A stretch of DNA of 64,000 nt from Neoarius graeffei (GCF_027579695.1 NC_083572.1:12186915-12250914); one strand, 5' to 3'. Positions 11,148-21,978 are shown, counted from the first letter of the stretch. Notes: generated from the letters alone by a model not told the origin. Translations and numbers: made by a program.

Positions 11148-11508
11148 GTTTATCTAAAAAAAAAAACTACTATGGAATCAATTTTGTGCCAAAATGTTCA
11201 TATAATACATATACATGTGTATCATGTTCATGTAAATGTTCATATAATACATATATAACACATCTTTTTCGGATGCCTCCTGGACGCCTCCCTGGGGAGG
11301 TGTTCCAGGCATGTCCCCCCAGGGAAGACCCAGGACACGCTGGAGGGACTATGTCTCTCGGCTGGCCTGGGAACGCCTCGGTGTTCTTCCCGAGGAGCTG
11401 GCCGAGGTGTCTGGAGAAAGGGAAGTTTGGGCTTCCATGCTTAGACTGCTGCCTCCGCGACCTGGTCCCGGATAAGCGGAAGAAGACGAGATGAGACGAG
11501 ACGAGACG
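11148..11508 (+). mobile_element. 5'-truncated LINE tail in a chimeric insertion
   Basis: From about 11263 one frame reads RWRDYVSRLAWERLG, then PEELAEV.GEREVWA and LLPPRPGPG-stop, the conserved C-terminus of fish L2/CR1-like LINE reverse transcriptases, followed by a GAGAC-type tail. The 13-mer ATATATCACAATG occurs at both ends (near 11135-11147 and 11509-11521), a LINE-type target duplication. Between the left copy and the LINE lie 115 bases that include a direct copy of the foldback terminus (TATGGAATCAATTTTG, 11173). Confidence 0.7.
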
Positions 11509-11521
11509 ATATATCACAATG

Positions 11522-12197
11522 ACCAAATTTCAGAGGGAACCAAATTTGACCGATTTTTATCAGATCGAAAGGCCGTCTAGCTTTAAAGAGAATAAAAAAG
11601 GCATTTAAACTTGACAGCGTAATCCACATATATAAATTTGCAGTAACTCCTTGCTCGTTCGGATTTGAGAAGTTTTGCCGAATGAAATTTATTTGCACGA
11701 ATGCTGCATTTCTTTCACAGATGCTCCTGACTGATTTATGAATACATTCGTTCATATCCAGCTTGAAAAATGAGTCTCGGCGTTTGATGCAGTGTGCACC
11801 TGGTCATTGTCTTTCCATATCTCTGTCTGTGCATACACCAGACTGTCTCTTCTTATTTTTCTTCTCTGTCTGTCTCTTCCGATGATCTCCTATCCGCCTT
11901 GTCTGTTTGACTGCCATCCAGTTGGACTATTACAGCATTACCTTTCTTCTACATGACCTTAACATGCTCAGCCAAATCTCCATTTCCTGCCTTCTGGAAA
12001 CCACATCCATTCAAACAAAGTCGCTGTTTTGAATTCAGACCTCTCTTGCACAGACTTGTGCACTTCAGCAGGTTTCCCAGAAGTTCATACGAGCCGACGA
12101 ATGGAGTACTGACTGAAGCGTCGGTTTGTTTAATGTGGGAGATTCCATAACCTGATGGTTAAATCACGGTTTGTGTATTTAACGTGTCCACTCTTAG
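11522..12197 (+). other. tab1 intron end
   Basis: No repeat or gene recognised. Pyrimidine-rich stretches at 11790-11910. It ends in the acceptor CCACTCTTAG at 12188-12197. Confidence 0.6.
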
Positions 12198-12342
12198 TGC
12201 GGCCAAGAGCAAGCCGATCATCGCAGAGCCCGAGATTCACGGCGGCCAGTCACTGGATGGAGTCGCAGGCTTCCTGTTACTGATGTCAGAGGGGCTCATT
12301 AAGGCCCTCGAGGCAGCCCATGGACCTGAGCAGGCCAATCAG
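12198..12342 (+). CDS. tab1: TAB1 exon (late PP2C-like domain)
   Basis: TAB1 binds and activates the kinase TAK1 (MAP3K7) in cytokine and TGF-beta signalling and also binds p38 MAPK; it acts in the cytoplasm with TAB2/3. This 145-bp exon lies between acceptor CTCTTAG and donor GTGTGT. It opens with one base finishing a Ser codon and encodes 48 residues, including AAKSKPIIAEPEIHG and GFLLLMSEGL. The latter matches the strand of active PP2C phosphatases that carries the metal-binding Asp (ASDGL); here Glu replaces it, as in mammalian TAB1, a pseudophosphatase. The identification is from recalled similarity to human TAB1, which is near-identical in this block. The exon before it is not in the window. 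Confidence 0.93.
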
Positions 12343-12704
12343 GTGTGTTCTAAGCACTTCCGAAATCCTCTTGCAGATCTTAATCACGTAAAGAAGACGC
12401 CATTTGTGTATCCTTTCAGGCGTCCACTGCTTTTCGAATCACAGTTCTAAATTAGTGCTTCACGCTACATAACTATACTGAAATGTAACCATGACAACAA
12501 GCATGAAAAAGGTTCTATACTGACACTGGGCCATTAAGCTGCAGTGCATGGAAAAGTTTTAATCAAATAAGAACAGCAAGCAAACCAACGCCCTTCATAA
12601 CATGACAGTAATATAATGGTAGTCTTTTGATACGCTGCCAATCAAACGCAGTCTCTCATGCTTTATTTTAATTTCGTCACTATTGCCGCCAATGGAAATG
12701 CATG
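12343..12704 (+). other. tab1 intron start
   Basis: Non-coding intron. No repeat recognised except that it leads into the MITE at 12705. Confidence 0.6.
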
Positions 12705-13232
12705 CACTAGCGTTCAAAAGTTTGGGGTCACTTTGAAATGTCCTTATTTTTGAAAGAAAAGCACTGTTCTTTTCAATGAAGATCACTTTAAACTAATCAG
12801 AAATGCACTCTATACATTGCTAATGTGGTAAATGACTATTCTAGCTGCAAATGTCTGGTTTTTGGTGCAATATCTCCATAGGTGTATAGAGGCCCATTTC
12901 CAGCAACTCTCACTCCAGTGTTCTAATGGTACAATGTGTTTGCTCATTGCCTCAGAAGGCTAATGGATGATTAGAAAACCCTTGTACAATCATGTTAGCA
13001 CAGCTGAAAACAGTTGAGCTCTTTAGAGAAGCTATAAAACTGACCTTCCTTTGAGCAGATTGAGTTTCTGGAGCATCACATTTGTGGGGTCGATTAAATG
13101 CTCAAAATGGCCAGAAAAACGTCTCGACTATATTTTCTATTCATTTTACAACTTATGGTGGGAAATAAAAGTGTGACTTTTCATGGAAAACACAAAATTG
13201 TCTGGGTGACCCCAAACTTTTGAACGGTGGTG
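12705..13232. mobile_element. 528-bp Tc1-type MITE, copy 1
   Basis: Ends CACTAGCGTTCAAAAGTTTG and, as complement, CACCACCGTTCAAAAGTTTG; TA follows the right end at 13233-13234. Two further copies lie at 23234-23763 and 59840-61060. No coding capacity. Confidence 0.85.
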
Positions 13233-13376
13233 TAGATTCTGGACAGAGTCTTCTTTGAGCTGGTCTCGAGCTGCAGGAAGCGGAAGCCATGTTCATATTT
13301 AATCAGTGTTCGTACAGGTCCTTAAAGTCCATAAAAGTCCTAAAAAAATGAATTTGTAAAATTAAGTACTTAATTA

Positions 13377-13747
13377 GGCGGCACGGTGGTGTAGTGGTTA
13401 GCGCTGTCGCCTCACAGCAAGAAGGTCCTGGGTTCGAGCCCCGTGGCCGGCGAGAGCCTTTCTGTGTGGAGTTTGCATGTTCTCCCCGTGTCCGCGTGGG
13501 TTTCCTCCGGGTGCTCCGGTTTCCCCCACAGTCCAAAGACATGCAGGTTAGGTTAACTGGTGACTCTAAATTGAGCGTAGGTGTGAATGTGAGTGTGAAT
13601 GGTTGTCTGTGTCTATGTGTCAGCCCTGTGATGACCTGGCGACTTGTCCAGGGTGTACCCCGCCTTTCGCCCGTAGTCAGCTGGGATAGGCTCCAGCTTG
13701 CCTGCGACCCTGTAGAAGGATAAAGCGACTAGAGATAATGAGATGAG
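13377..13747 (+). mobile_element. tRNA-headed SINE, full length
   Basis: The head holds pol III promoter boxes: A-like TAGTGGTTAGCG and B GGTTCGAGCCC (13432-13442). The body and a tail ending AGATAATGAGATGAG follow. Flanked by AAGTACTTAATTA (13364-13376) and AAGTACTCAATTA (13748-13760), a 13-bp target duplication with one change. I think it belongs to the V-SINE type common in fish, but the name is from memory. It is the best reference copy for the fragments elsewhere in the window. Confidence 0.85.
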
Positions 13748-13760
13748 AAGTACTCAATTA

Positions 13761-14973
13761 TCCATAAAATTGATGAAAATCTGTTAAAGTCCTGAAAAAT
13801 CAGGGGTTTTTTTTGTCTCCCTTCTAATAACACATTTTTAATTTTCGAAAACGCTGTTCCCGCTGCCCCGATTCGCGCAAACGACCCTGTTTCACAGGCG
13901 AACTGCAGGGGCTGAACAAAGCGTATAGTGGCGACCCCTGGTGTCTGCTTTTGAGAATAGCCCGGAACCACGTGGCGCTGTTCGGGATCAGTCCCGAACA
14001 GGGTCATGTGACTACTTCGTATCAGCTCAGTCGCCCGCCATTGATGCGTATTAATGGAAACATGGATTAACAAAACATATGACTTTCAATCTGTCTATAA
14101 CATGTATAGAAACATGCAGACTCATTAGAAAATTTATTCCATAACATAAGAATAGCAAGGGGGGGGGGGGGGGGGGGTCTGGGTCACCCTGTGTCAATTT
14201 AATACTTTTAGTTTCAATTGTTCCTGAACAAAATGAAAATCTCGTGTCGTGAAATAAATTCTACTCTAAATGGAATGTTCTTTATATTTTTTATTTTTAG
14301 CCACTAACCATTTCCTCACCCACCGTTGAGGTTTTCTTAAAATCGTTTTAAATATCAGACATATCAGGAATTGCTGCACTTGTTGCAAGATTTGGTCAAG
14401 AAAAGTCCTTTAAGAGTCATAAAGAAAACAAGCAGACGAAGTGTGGGAAAACAAGCAAGTGATTGTTACAATAGGCAATTTCACACCAGTGATATTCAGT
14501 TTTGGTCATTGGGTCCTTAAAAAAATGAAAATTGGTCCTTAAAAGTCATTAAAAAAAGAAGCCTGAAAAACTGTGGGAACCCTGTTAATGTGAAAGTAAT
14601 TAAAGTTTTCAGCCAGAGACTAATTTGCATGTTCAGTATTCCTCACGATCGTTGACGTATCAAGTGGTCAAGTAGGGTCAACGAAGAAGGAAGATTTTCC
14701 CATAGAATAGAAACGTTTTTCCAGTAGAAAATAATTGATAATTTACTTGAAGAAGAATTTACAGTCGTGATCAGTGATCGGTTGCAAGCGCAACTCGTTT
14801 AATCGTCAGCTGGAGACGGGATCGAGTTCAAGACGGTCAGGAACGTCTGCTCGAAAAGTCACCCGATTTGTCACTAGGCTCTTTTTGGAATGAAATCCTG
14901 AAAGTCGAACAGTAATAAAAACTAGCACCTGGTGCTGCTGATGGACTCCATGTCCCATCATTCCTTCTTTCAG
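13761..14973 (+). other. tab1 intron
   Basis: No gene or classified repeat seen. A poly-G run lies at 14160-14177. The phrases AAAAGTCCTTAAA/AAAAGTC recur at 13320-13345, 13780-13800, 14400-14420 and 14510-14550, pointing to a split low-copy repeat interrupted by the SINE. Acceptor CTTTCAG ends at 14973. Confidence 0.5.
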
Positions 14974-15181
14974 GAGATGGTTGCCATGGTGGCAGCGGAG
15001 TTGACCCAGCAGGGCAACGTGGAGGCGGCGGCCCAGTCAGTGGTGGAGCGCGTGAAGCGGCTTCATTATGACGCCTACTCCAAACAGAGAGCGGTGCAGT
15101 GTTCACGCCACGAGGACATGACCCTGCTCATTCGCACCATTAATTGCCCTCTGTCAGACGGCTCACTAACTCCAACGCAAG
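14974..15181 (+). CDS. tab1: TAB1 exon (end of PP2C-like domain and linker)
   Basis: A 208-bp exon with acceptor TTCTTTCAG and donor GGTAAAC, ending one base into a Gly codon. It encodes 69 residues: an amphipathic helix (AAAQSVVERVKRLH), then SRHEDMTLLIR, which corresponds to the last metal-site motif of PP2C enzymes (DN.T...V) with the Asp-Asn pair replaced, again as expected of TAB1, which has no phosphatase activity. The end, PLSDGSLTPTQ, starts the flexible linker. It is more diverged from mammals than its neighbours around 15085-15110 (YSKQRAVQC). The reading frame joins exactly to 12342 upstream and 29212 downstream, although the following intron is 14 kb because of insertions. Confidence 0.93.
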
Positions 15182-15744
15182 GTAAACATAGCTTGCTCTC
15201 TGCCCCTCTCTCCTTGCTGTACGTGTATGTGTGTCAGGTCTCTCTGTCTGCTATAACTGTATATTCTGAGGTATGTTTCTAACCAAGTGTGTGTTTTGTT
15301 TTGTTTGTTTTTTTAAGTTAAAAGTCGCATTTAGGTTTAAAGTTATGTTTTAATCAGTCGTTGTTATGTTCTGGTTGACAACGTGGCGTCATCAAAAGAG
15401 CTCGAGCCAAAGGACCCTGACACAAGCCACCTGTCATGTTCTGCGTTTTGTATGGCGTGTCATTGGCACCGGCCCGAGAGTACATTTCATTCGTCACAGG
15501 CCAGTGGGAGATAAATTCCTGTGGTTGGATTTTCAGATGAGAAAACAAAGCAAGCTCAAAGTATTGTACTTTTCAGCTTCAGTTCAACATGCGTCAGATT
15601 TCAGTCGTGTAAAAAACGGCAGATAAATCAGCCACGTCTCAAACCGAACAACGCAGCGTCCTTGAGAATAATGAGCACCCTTCATGAACCTGAGTGAAAA
15701 TCAGTATTAAAAAAATATATATATTATTCAGCACATCGTCACGG
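15182..15744 (+). other. tab1 intron start
   Basis: Non-coding. T-rich run near 15290-15315; no repeat recognised. Confidence 0.5.
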
Positions 15745-15748
15745 TTAA

Positions 15749-16384
15749 AGTGCCATTCCACCATTGGATGTATTCTTTGGCATAAAATACAATATATTTT
15801 ATGACAACATGACTAGACAGAGAAATCTTTTAGCTTCAAAATGATATATCAAACATCATTTTTTGACAACGACAAGTATATTAATTTTGCGACCAAAGTC
15901 ACCTACCCTTTTAATTTCCGCGCGTGATGTCATCGGCAGGTTCCCCTTCTTGTGTACCACGTGACGTGTGACGTGGCACATATTATCAGCAATGGCGGAT
16001 AGAACGCGATAAAAATAATACCAATAAATCTAGCTAATACCAATAAATCTAGCTAACTGAAAGATTAACTCAAAATTTTTCGCAATTTTTTTGGCCCCCA
16101 TATACGAGGAGAAATGACTCTCTCACTTTGGGGGTTTCCTGGTCTAAAAATAGACCGACACGTGGTACACAAGAAGGGGAACCTGCCGATGACATCACGT
16201 TTCACTACCGCGCGGAAATTAAAAGGGTAGGTGACTTTGGTCGCAAAATTAATATACTTGTCGTTGTCAAAAAATTATGTTTGGTATATCATTTTGAAGC
16301 TAAAAGATTTCTCTGTCTAGTCATGTTGTCATAAAATATATTGTATTTTATGCCAAAGAATACATCCAATGGTGGAATGGCACT
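15749..16384. mobile_element. TTAA-site foldback MITE
   Basis: Ends AGTGCCATTCCACCATTGG and its exact complement, within inverted arms of about 215 bp (15749-15962 and 16163-16384). Flanked by TTAA on both sides (15745-15748, 16385-16388), the target of piggyBac and Kolobok elements. Non-coding. It sits against the left end of the 16391 MITE and appears to have cost that element its terminus. Confidence 0.8.
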
Positions 16385-16390
16385 TTAAAA

Positions 16391-17099
16391 AGGCACATAT
16401 TTGCATCGATGCTGCACCGATGTATTTTGTTGCGATGTATCTTACACCGGTGTAAATTTTGTGGAGCGTTCGCACGTCACAAACCTGCTTACTAGAGAGA
16501 AGCGTGTTAGCACCGGTGCAGCCCCACTTGCGTTCACACGGCGGTTTTTGCGACCGTGCTATACGATAGTAATAATGCGGAAATGAAATACGCGCATGCG
16601 TGAAAACGTACTTCCTTTTCCCGGTTGTCATGGCATCACCAAGCGCCGGGAAAGCAACGTGGATGAAGACACCAGTGTTGCCAGATACTGCTGACGTTTT
16701 CCAGCCCAAAACGTGTTCAAATCCGCCAAAATGCACTTAAAACCACCCAATCTGGCAACACTGGAAGACACGCAGTTCTGTTGTTGTTGATATTCGCCAT
16801 TTTGGAAGCGCAAAATACCAGGATGCAAATTATGCAATGCCCGTATGTAATCAACTCTCCTCACGCGTAGCGAGTCTACCCCTGTAGCGTTCAGACGTCC
16901 CATTTTATATCGGTGCTGCCCCGCAAACTAGCATTTACTCCGGAGTAAATCTGTTAAACCACCTCCCGAGCAGGGTTAGATTTGCACCGGTTTAAGCAGC
17001 TTTCAGGAGCTACACCGGTATAACTTTGTACCGTGTGAACGCTCTACCGGGGCAGCCCCGGTGCTACACCGGAGTAGAAGTTGCCGTATGAACACCCCT
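16391..17099 (-). mobile_element. MITE with AGGGGTGTTCA ends, copy 1
   Basis: Inverted relative to the better copy at 30044-30756 and matching it throughout. The right end (GAACACCCCT, to 17099) is intact; the left terminal ~18 bases are missing next to the TTAA MITE. Rich in ACCGGTG-type motifs. Confidence 0.75.
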
Positions 17100-18221
17100 T
17101 ATGACGCGTCAAATCCGAACCTCCTGGAAGACGCGGCCATGCAATTAGTTCCTTTCAGTTATCACAGTTTTTGGATTTATTTGTATGCGTTTGTATTTAT
17201 TTTAAATATTCCTTCAGGATGTTGCTAATTTTGCCACATGTATTTTTGAGAGAAAGTCTTTAAAATTTTTACGACCCCGTTTCCAAAAAAAAAAAAAAAG
17301 TTGCGTGAAATGTAAATGAAAATGAAACGTGGTGCTTTGCAAATCATGGAAACCTTATATTTAATTGAAAATAGTACAAAGGCAACATGTCAAATGTTGA
17401 AACTGAGAAATGTTATTGCTTTTTGAAAAATACATGAAAATTTTGATTTTAGTGCCAGCAATGTTTCAGAAAAGTTGGGGCGGGGCAACAAAAGACTGAA
17501 AAAGTTGTATAATGCTAAGAAACTACTTGGGTTAATTGGCAACAGGTCAGCAACATGACTGCATCCCAGAGAAGCGGAGTCTCTCAGAAGTAAAGATGAT
17601 AACGACGGCAATGATGATGATGATAATTGTAAGATAGAAATAAATATGAACCATGCAAATTACAAAAGGCATTATATTACATTCACATAAAGGAAAAGAT
17701 AAAAAAAAACAAGATATAAAGATCGTGTGTAAACATGTAAGAGGGAAAATAAATAAAAAAAATATTTTGAAAGATGTCAAGAAACCAATTAAGAACCAAA
17801 AACATCTATGAATGATGAAAATGCGTTTTTAAAGGACACTTAAAAATGGCTACAGAATCAGCTGACCAAATGCTTGGAGGTAAGCTGTTCCAAAGTCTAG
17901 GAGCCTTAAAGATGGGCAGAAGTTCACCACTGTGTGAAAGAGTATGTGGGCAAATCGTGAAGTAATTTAAGAATAACATTCCTCAGTGTAAAATTGCAAA
18001 GAATTTGGGGATCACATCATCTACGGCATATAATATCATTCACAGATTGAGAATCTGGCGAAATCGTCGTACATAAGGGACGAGGCCTTCAGGCGTCACT
18101 GCGTTAAAAACAGACACGATTCTGTTGTGGGAATCACTGCATGGGCTCAGGAACTTCCAAAAACTATCGTCTGTGAACACAGTTCATCATTGCGTCCTCA
18201 AATGCAAGTTAAAACCAGATA

Positions 18222-19828
18222 CAGTGGTGCTTGAAAGTTTGTGAATCCTTTAGAATTTTCTACATTTCTGCATAAATATGACCTAAAACATCATCAGATT
18301 TTCACACAAGTCCTAAAAGTAGATCAAGAGAACCCAGTTAAACAAATGAGACAAAAATATTATCCTTGGTCATTTATTTATAGAAGAAAATGATCCAATA
18401 TTACATATCTGTGAGTGGCAAAAGTATGTGAACCTCTAGGATTAGCAGTTAATTTGAAGGTGAAATTAGAGTCAGGTGTTTTCAATCAATGGGATGACAA
18501 TCAGGTGTGAGTGGACACCCTGTTTTATTTAAAGAACGGGGATCTATCAAAGTCTGATCTTCACAACACATGTTTGTGGAAGTGTATCATGGCACAAACA
18601 GGAGATTTCTGAGGACCTCAGAAAAAGCGTTCTTGATGCTCATCAGGCTGGAAAAAGTTACAAAACCATCTCTAAAGAGTTTGGACTCCACCAATCCACA
18701 GTCAGACAGATTGTGTACAAATGTAAGAAATTCAAGACCATTGTTACCCTCCCCAGGAGTGGTCGACCAACAAAGATCACTCCAAGAGCAAGGCGTGTAA
18801 TAGTTGGCGAGGTCACAAAGGACCCCAGGGTAACTTCTAAGCAACTGAAGGCCTCTCTCACATTGGCTAATGTTAATGTTCATGAGTCCACCATCAGGAG
18901 AACACTGAACAACAATGGTGTGCATGGCACGGTTGCAAGGAGAAAGCCACTGCTCTCAAAAAGAACATTGCTGCTCATCTGCAGTTTGCTAAAGATCACG
19001 TGGACAAGCCAGAAGGCTATTGGAAAAATGTTTTATGGACGGATGAGACCAAAATAGAACTTTTTGGTTGAAATGAGAAGCGTTATGTTTGGAGAAAGGA
19101 AAACACTGCATTCCAGCTTAAGAACCTTATCCCATCTGTGAAACACGGTGCTGACAGCATCATGGTTTGGGCCTGTTTTGCTGTATCTGGGCCAGGACGG
19201 CTTGCTATCATTGATGGAACAATGAATTCTGAATTATAACAGCAGATTCTAAAGGAAAATATCAGGACATCTGTCCATGAACTGAATCTCAAGAGAAGGT
19301 GGGTCTTGCAGCAAGACAGTGACCCTAAGCACACAAGTCGTTCTAGCAAATAATGGTTAAAGAAGAATAAAGTTAATGTTTTGGAATGGCCAAGTCAAAG
19401 TCCTGACCTTAATCCAATCGAAATGTTGTGGAAGGACCTGAAGTGAGCAGTTCATGTGAGGAAACCCACCAACATCCCAGAGTTGCAGCTGTTCTGTACG
19501 GAGGAATGGGCTAAAATTCCTCCAAGCCGGTGTGCAGGACTGATCAACAGTTACCGGAAACGTTTAGTTGCAGTTATTGCTGCACAAGGGGGTCACACCA
19601 GATACTGAAAGCAAAGGTTCACATACTTTTGCCACTCACAGATATGTAATATTGGATCATTTTCCTCAATAAATAAATGACCAAGTATAATATTTTTGTC
19701 TCATTTGTTTAACTGGGTTCTCTTTATCTACTTTTAGGACTTGTGTGAAAATCTGATGATGTTTTAGGTCATATTTATGCAGAAATATAGAAAATTCTAG
19801 AGGGTTCACAAACTTTCAAGCACCACTG
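18222..19828 (+). mobile_element. Tc1-like element B
   Basis: Ends CAGTGGTGCTTGAAAGTTTG and, as complement, the same 20 bases at 19828, flanked by TA (18220-18221, 19829-19830). Terminal repeats extend about 200 bp. At 1607 bp it is the usual full Tc1 length. It is inserted inside the older Tc1 element 17272-21976 and holds a decayed transposase. Confidence 0.9.
18589..19608 (+). pseudogene. Tc1-like transposase B, multiply disabled
   Basis: A DDE transposase of the usual ~340 residues can be followed from ATG 18589 to TGA 19606-19608, but only across several frame changes. Visible pieces: HQSTVRQIV in the first HTH (about 18690); LPRSGRPTKITPRARR (about 18750), the GRPR-like link; STIRRTLNNNG in the second HTH; DETKIELFG around the first Asp (about 19045); LQQDSDPKHTS around the second Asp; [11 protein letters not shown] with the catalytic Glu. 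In-frame stops are seen after ELFG, within the middle (TAATGG near 19350) and at 19444. It has therefore long been inactive, yet the 20-base ends are still identical. Confidence 0.85.
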
Positions 19829-20077
19829 TATATCCAGAAACACCGCCACCTTCTCTAGGCCCCGAACTCATTTACAATGGACTGAGGTGACGTGAAAAAC
19901 TGTCCTGTGGTCTGACAAATCAAAATTTGAAATCCTTTTTAGAGAATTCATGGACACTGTGTCCTCTGGGTTAAAGAGGAGAGGGACCATCCGGCTTGTT
20001 ATCAACGCACAGTTCAAAAGCCAGCATCTGTGACGTAATGAGGGTGCATTAGTGCAAATGACACAGGTAGCTTGGAC

Positions 20078-21346
20078 TAGAGGTCTGCGTGGGACTGAAT
20101 TTTCAGTCCCGTTCCCACCCGCTCCCACATTGTGCAGTCCCGCTCCCACAAAGAATTATGATTTTCAGTCCCGCTCCCGCCCGCGCCTGCCATATTTTGT
20201 CCCGCTCCCGCCCGCAAATCCCGCATGATGCAGACGTTCGTGTTATTTCTCACGAAAGTTTTTGTCATTGGCTTGGGGAATTAAACATGCTGAGCTTAGC
20301 TGAGCTCTCCACTGACCGATCCTTCACCTAGCGCACGTAGCGAGGGTGCGCGTTGCCAGGCGGCATGCGCAGCTGAGGCTTTACAGAGATACCCATTGTG
20401 AGCTTCACTAGAGGAGCTCTGCTCTTTTGCCATGATCGGAGATCTCAAACACGGAAGAGCGGAAAGGAATCGGAAACGTACGCGAGATTAGACCACTGTG
20501 GCAGCGGGGGCGTGGCCAAGCAGCAGTCTGTGAATGGAGGGCGGGGTTGGGGAAGGTAAGTGGCTAGGTCATTACACCTGATGTCAATTTGTGTGTGTGT
20601 GTGTGTGTTTGTTGCAGGGATGGAGTATAAAGGGAGGGGGAGAGGAGAGAAGAGGGATTCGCTCCCCGACCACAACACGTGTGTGTGTGTGTGTGTGAGT
20701 GTGAGTGAATGAAAGAAAGCTGAAAAGCTCAATAAAGTGAGTGGGTGTGAACACGAACTCTCGCCTGCTGTGCTTCTGTGCTCCACCCACATCGGGGATT
20801 ACTACAGTGGTGCTGAAACCCGGGACGCACACCACTCACTTTATTGAGCTTTTCAGCTTTCTTTCGTTCACTCACTCACTCACTCACTCACACACGTGTT
20901 GTGGTCGGGAAGCGAATCCCTCTTCTCTCCTCTCCCCCTCCCTTTATACTCCATCCCTGCAACAAACAAACACACACACACACACAAATTGACATCAGGT
21001 GTAATGACCTAGCCACTTACCTTCCCCAACCCCGCCCTCCATTCACAGACTGCTGCTTGGCCACGCCCCCACTGCCACAACCACATCCGCAAATTTAGGC
21101 ATTTTAAAATGTTTTTATTAATGCCAAATAAAATATCCAGCACAAATTATATATGATAGACATAAATTAATAATTTATAAATTTTATTTTAAACACATTT
21201 TTAGTTAGCGGGACTGCAGCTTATCACCTCTCCCGCCCGCTCCCGCATTGTGCACTCCCCGTCCCGCCCGCGCCCGCAATGAGCTTTCAAAATTTGTCCC
21301 GCACCGCACTGCTTTGCGTCGGGTCCCGCGGGAGTGCAGGGCTCTA
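20078..21346. mobile_element. hAT-type MITE with GC-rich ends, holding an LTR palindrome
   Basis: Ends TAGAGGTCTGCGTGGGAC and, as complement, TAGAGCCCTGCACTCCCG, with CCCGCTCCCGCCCGC repeats next to both. Flanked by an exact 8-bp duplication, GCTTGGAC (20070-20077, 21347-21354). The duplicated bases belong to the old Tc1 transposase remnant. Its middle is occupied by a 583-bp inverted LTR insertion. Confidence 0.85.
20497..21079. mobile_element. Palindromic insertion made of two inverted LTRs
   Basis: The left arm starts TGTGGCAGCGGGGGCGTGG and the right arm ends with the complement of TGTGGCAGTGGGGGCGTGG; arms of about 235 bp are nearly identical. Flanked by ACCAC on both sides (20492-20496, 21080-21084), the 5-bp duplication of a Ty3/gypsy integrase. 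The left LTR is complete: GAGTATAAAGG (TATA-like, 20625), CAATAAA (20730), ending ACTACA at 20809, then TGGTGCTGAAACCCGGGA, a typical 18-base tRNA primer site. The right arm begins about 20 bases later. The LTR is related to that of the gypsy element at 50833. No coding sequence. Confidence 0.85.
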
Positions 21347-21978
21347 GCTTGGACATCTGAGAAGGCATCATTAATGCTGAATGATGTATACACGTTTTGG
21401 AGCAACATGCTGCCATCCAGACATCTTTTTCAGGGACGGCCTTCCTTCTTTCAGTAAGACAATGCCAAACCACATTAATACTGCATTCTGCACGTATTAC
21501 AACTGCATGGTGCCATAGTAAGAGTCCAGGTGCTAAACTGGCCTGCCTGCAGTCCAGACCTGTCTCCCGTGGAAAACATTTGGCACATTATGAAGCACAA
21601 AGTATAAGAAAGGAGACCCTAAACTGTTGAGCAACTGAAATTGTCTATCAGGCAAAAATGAGACAACATTTCTCTTTCAAAACCACAGCAATTAGCGTTC
21701 TCGGTTCTCAAACATTTACAGAGTGTTGTTAAAAGTAGGACACAACACAGTGGTAAACATGCCCCTGTCCTATCTTTTTTTTTTTTTTTTAAAGTTTAGC
21801 TGGTATCAAATTCAAAATGAGTCAATGTTTAAAAAAAATTCTCAGTTTCGACATTTGATATGTCATCTTTGTACTATTTTAAGTGAAATATAGGGTTTCC
21901 ATGATTTTGCAAATCATCACATTCTGTTTTTATTTACGTTGTACGCAGCGTCCCGACTTTTTTGGAACTGGGGTTGTA

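Larger units (their letters stand above)
17272..21976 (+). mobile_element. Old Tc1-type element of the 26027 family, twice interrupted
   Basis: Left end GACCCCGTTTCCAAAAAA and right end TTTTGGAACTGGGGTTG match the ends of the intact copy at 26027-27627, with TA at both sides (17270-17271, 21977-21978). Pieces of its transposase can be aligned at about 17940-18220, 19830-20075 and 21347-21760, heavily mutated. It has been split by a Tc1 B element at 18222-19828 and a hAT element at 20078-21346, and holds ~300 bp of extra sequence at about 17597-17910. Confidence 0.75.

Noticed and set aside
12184..12197. Start of TAB1 exon at the beginning of the open frame (12184)
   Set aside because: No ATG is there; the splice acceptor CTCTTAG at 12191-12197 and the expected codon phase fix the exon start at 12198.
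12343..12450. Extension of the TAB1 exon to the stop at 12450
   Set aside because: Sequence after CAATCAG is a GTGTGT donor and the codons beyond do not resemble TAB1.
13394..13723. 109-codon ORF and its relatives (28290, 54216, 63530)
   Set aside because: All are translations of the same SINE on one strand or the other.
15182..15282. Extension of the TAB1 exon to 15282
   Set aside because: GTAAAC donor follows the last conserved residue, and the phase matches only the 29212 exon.
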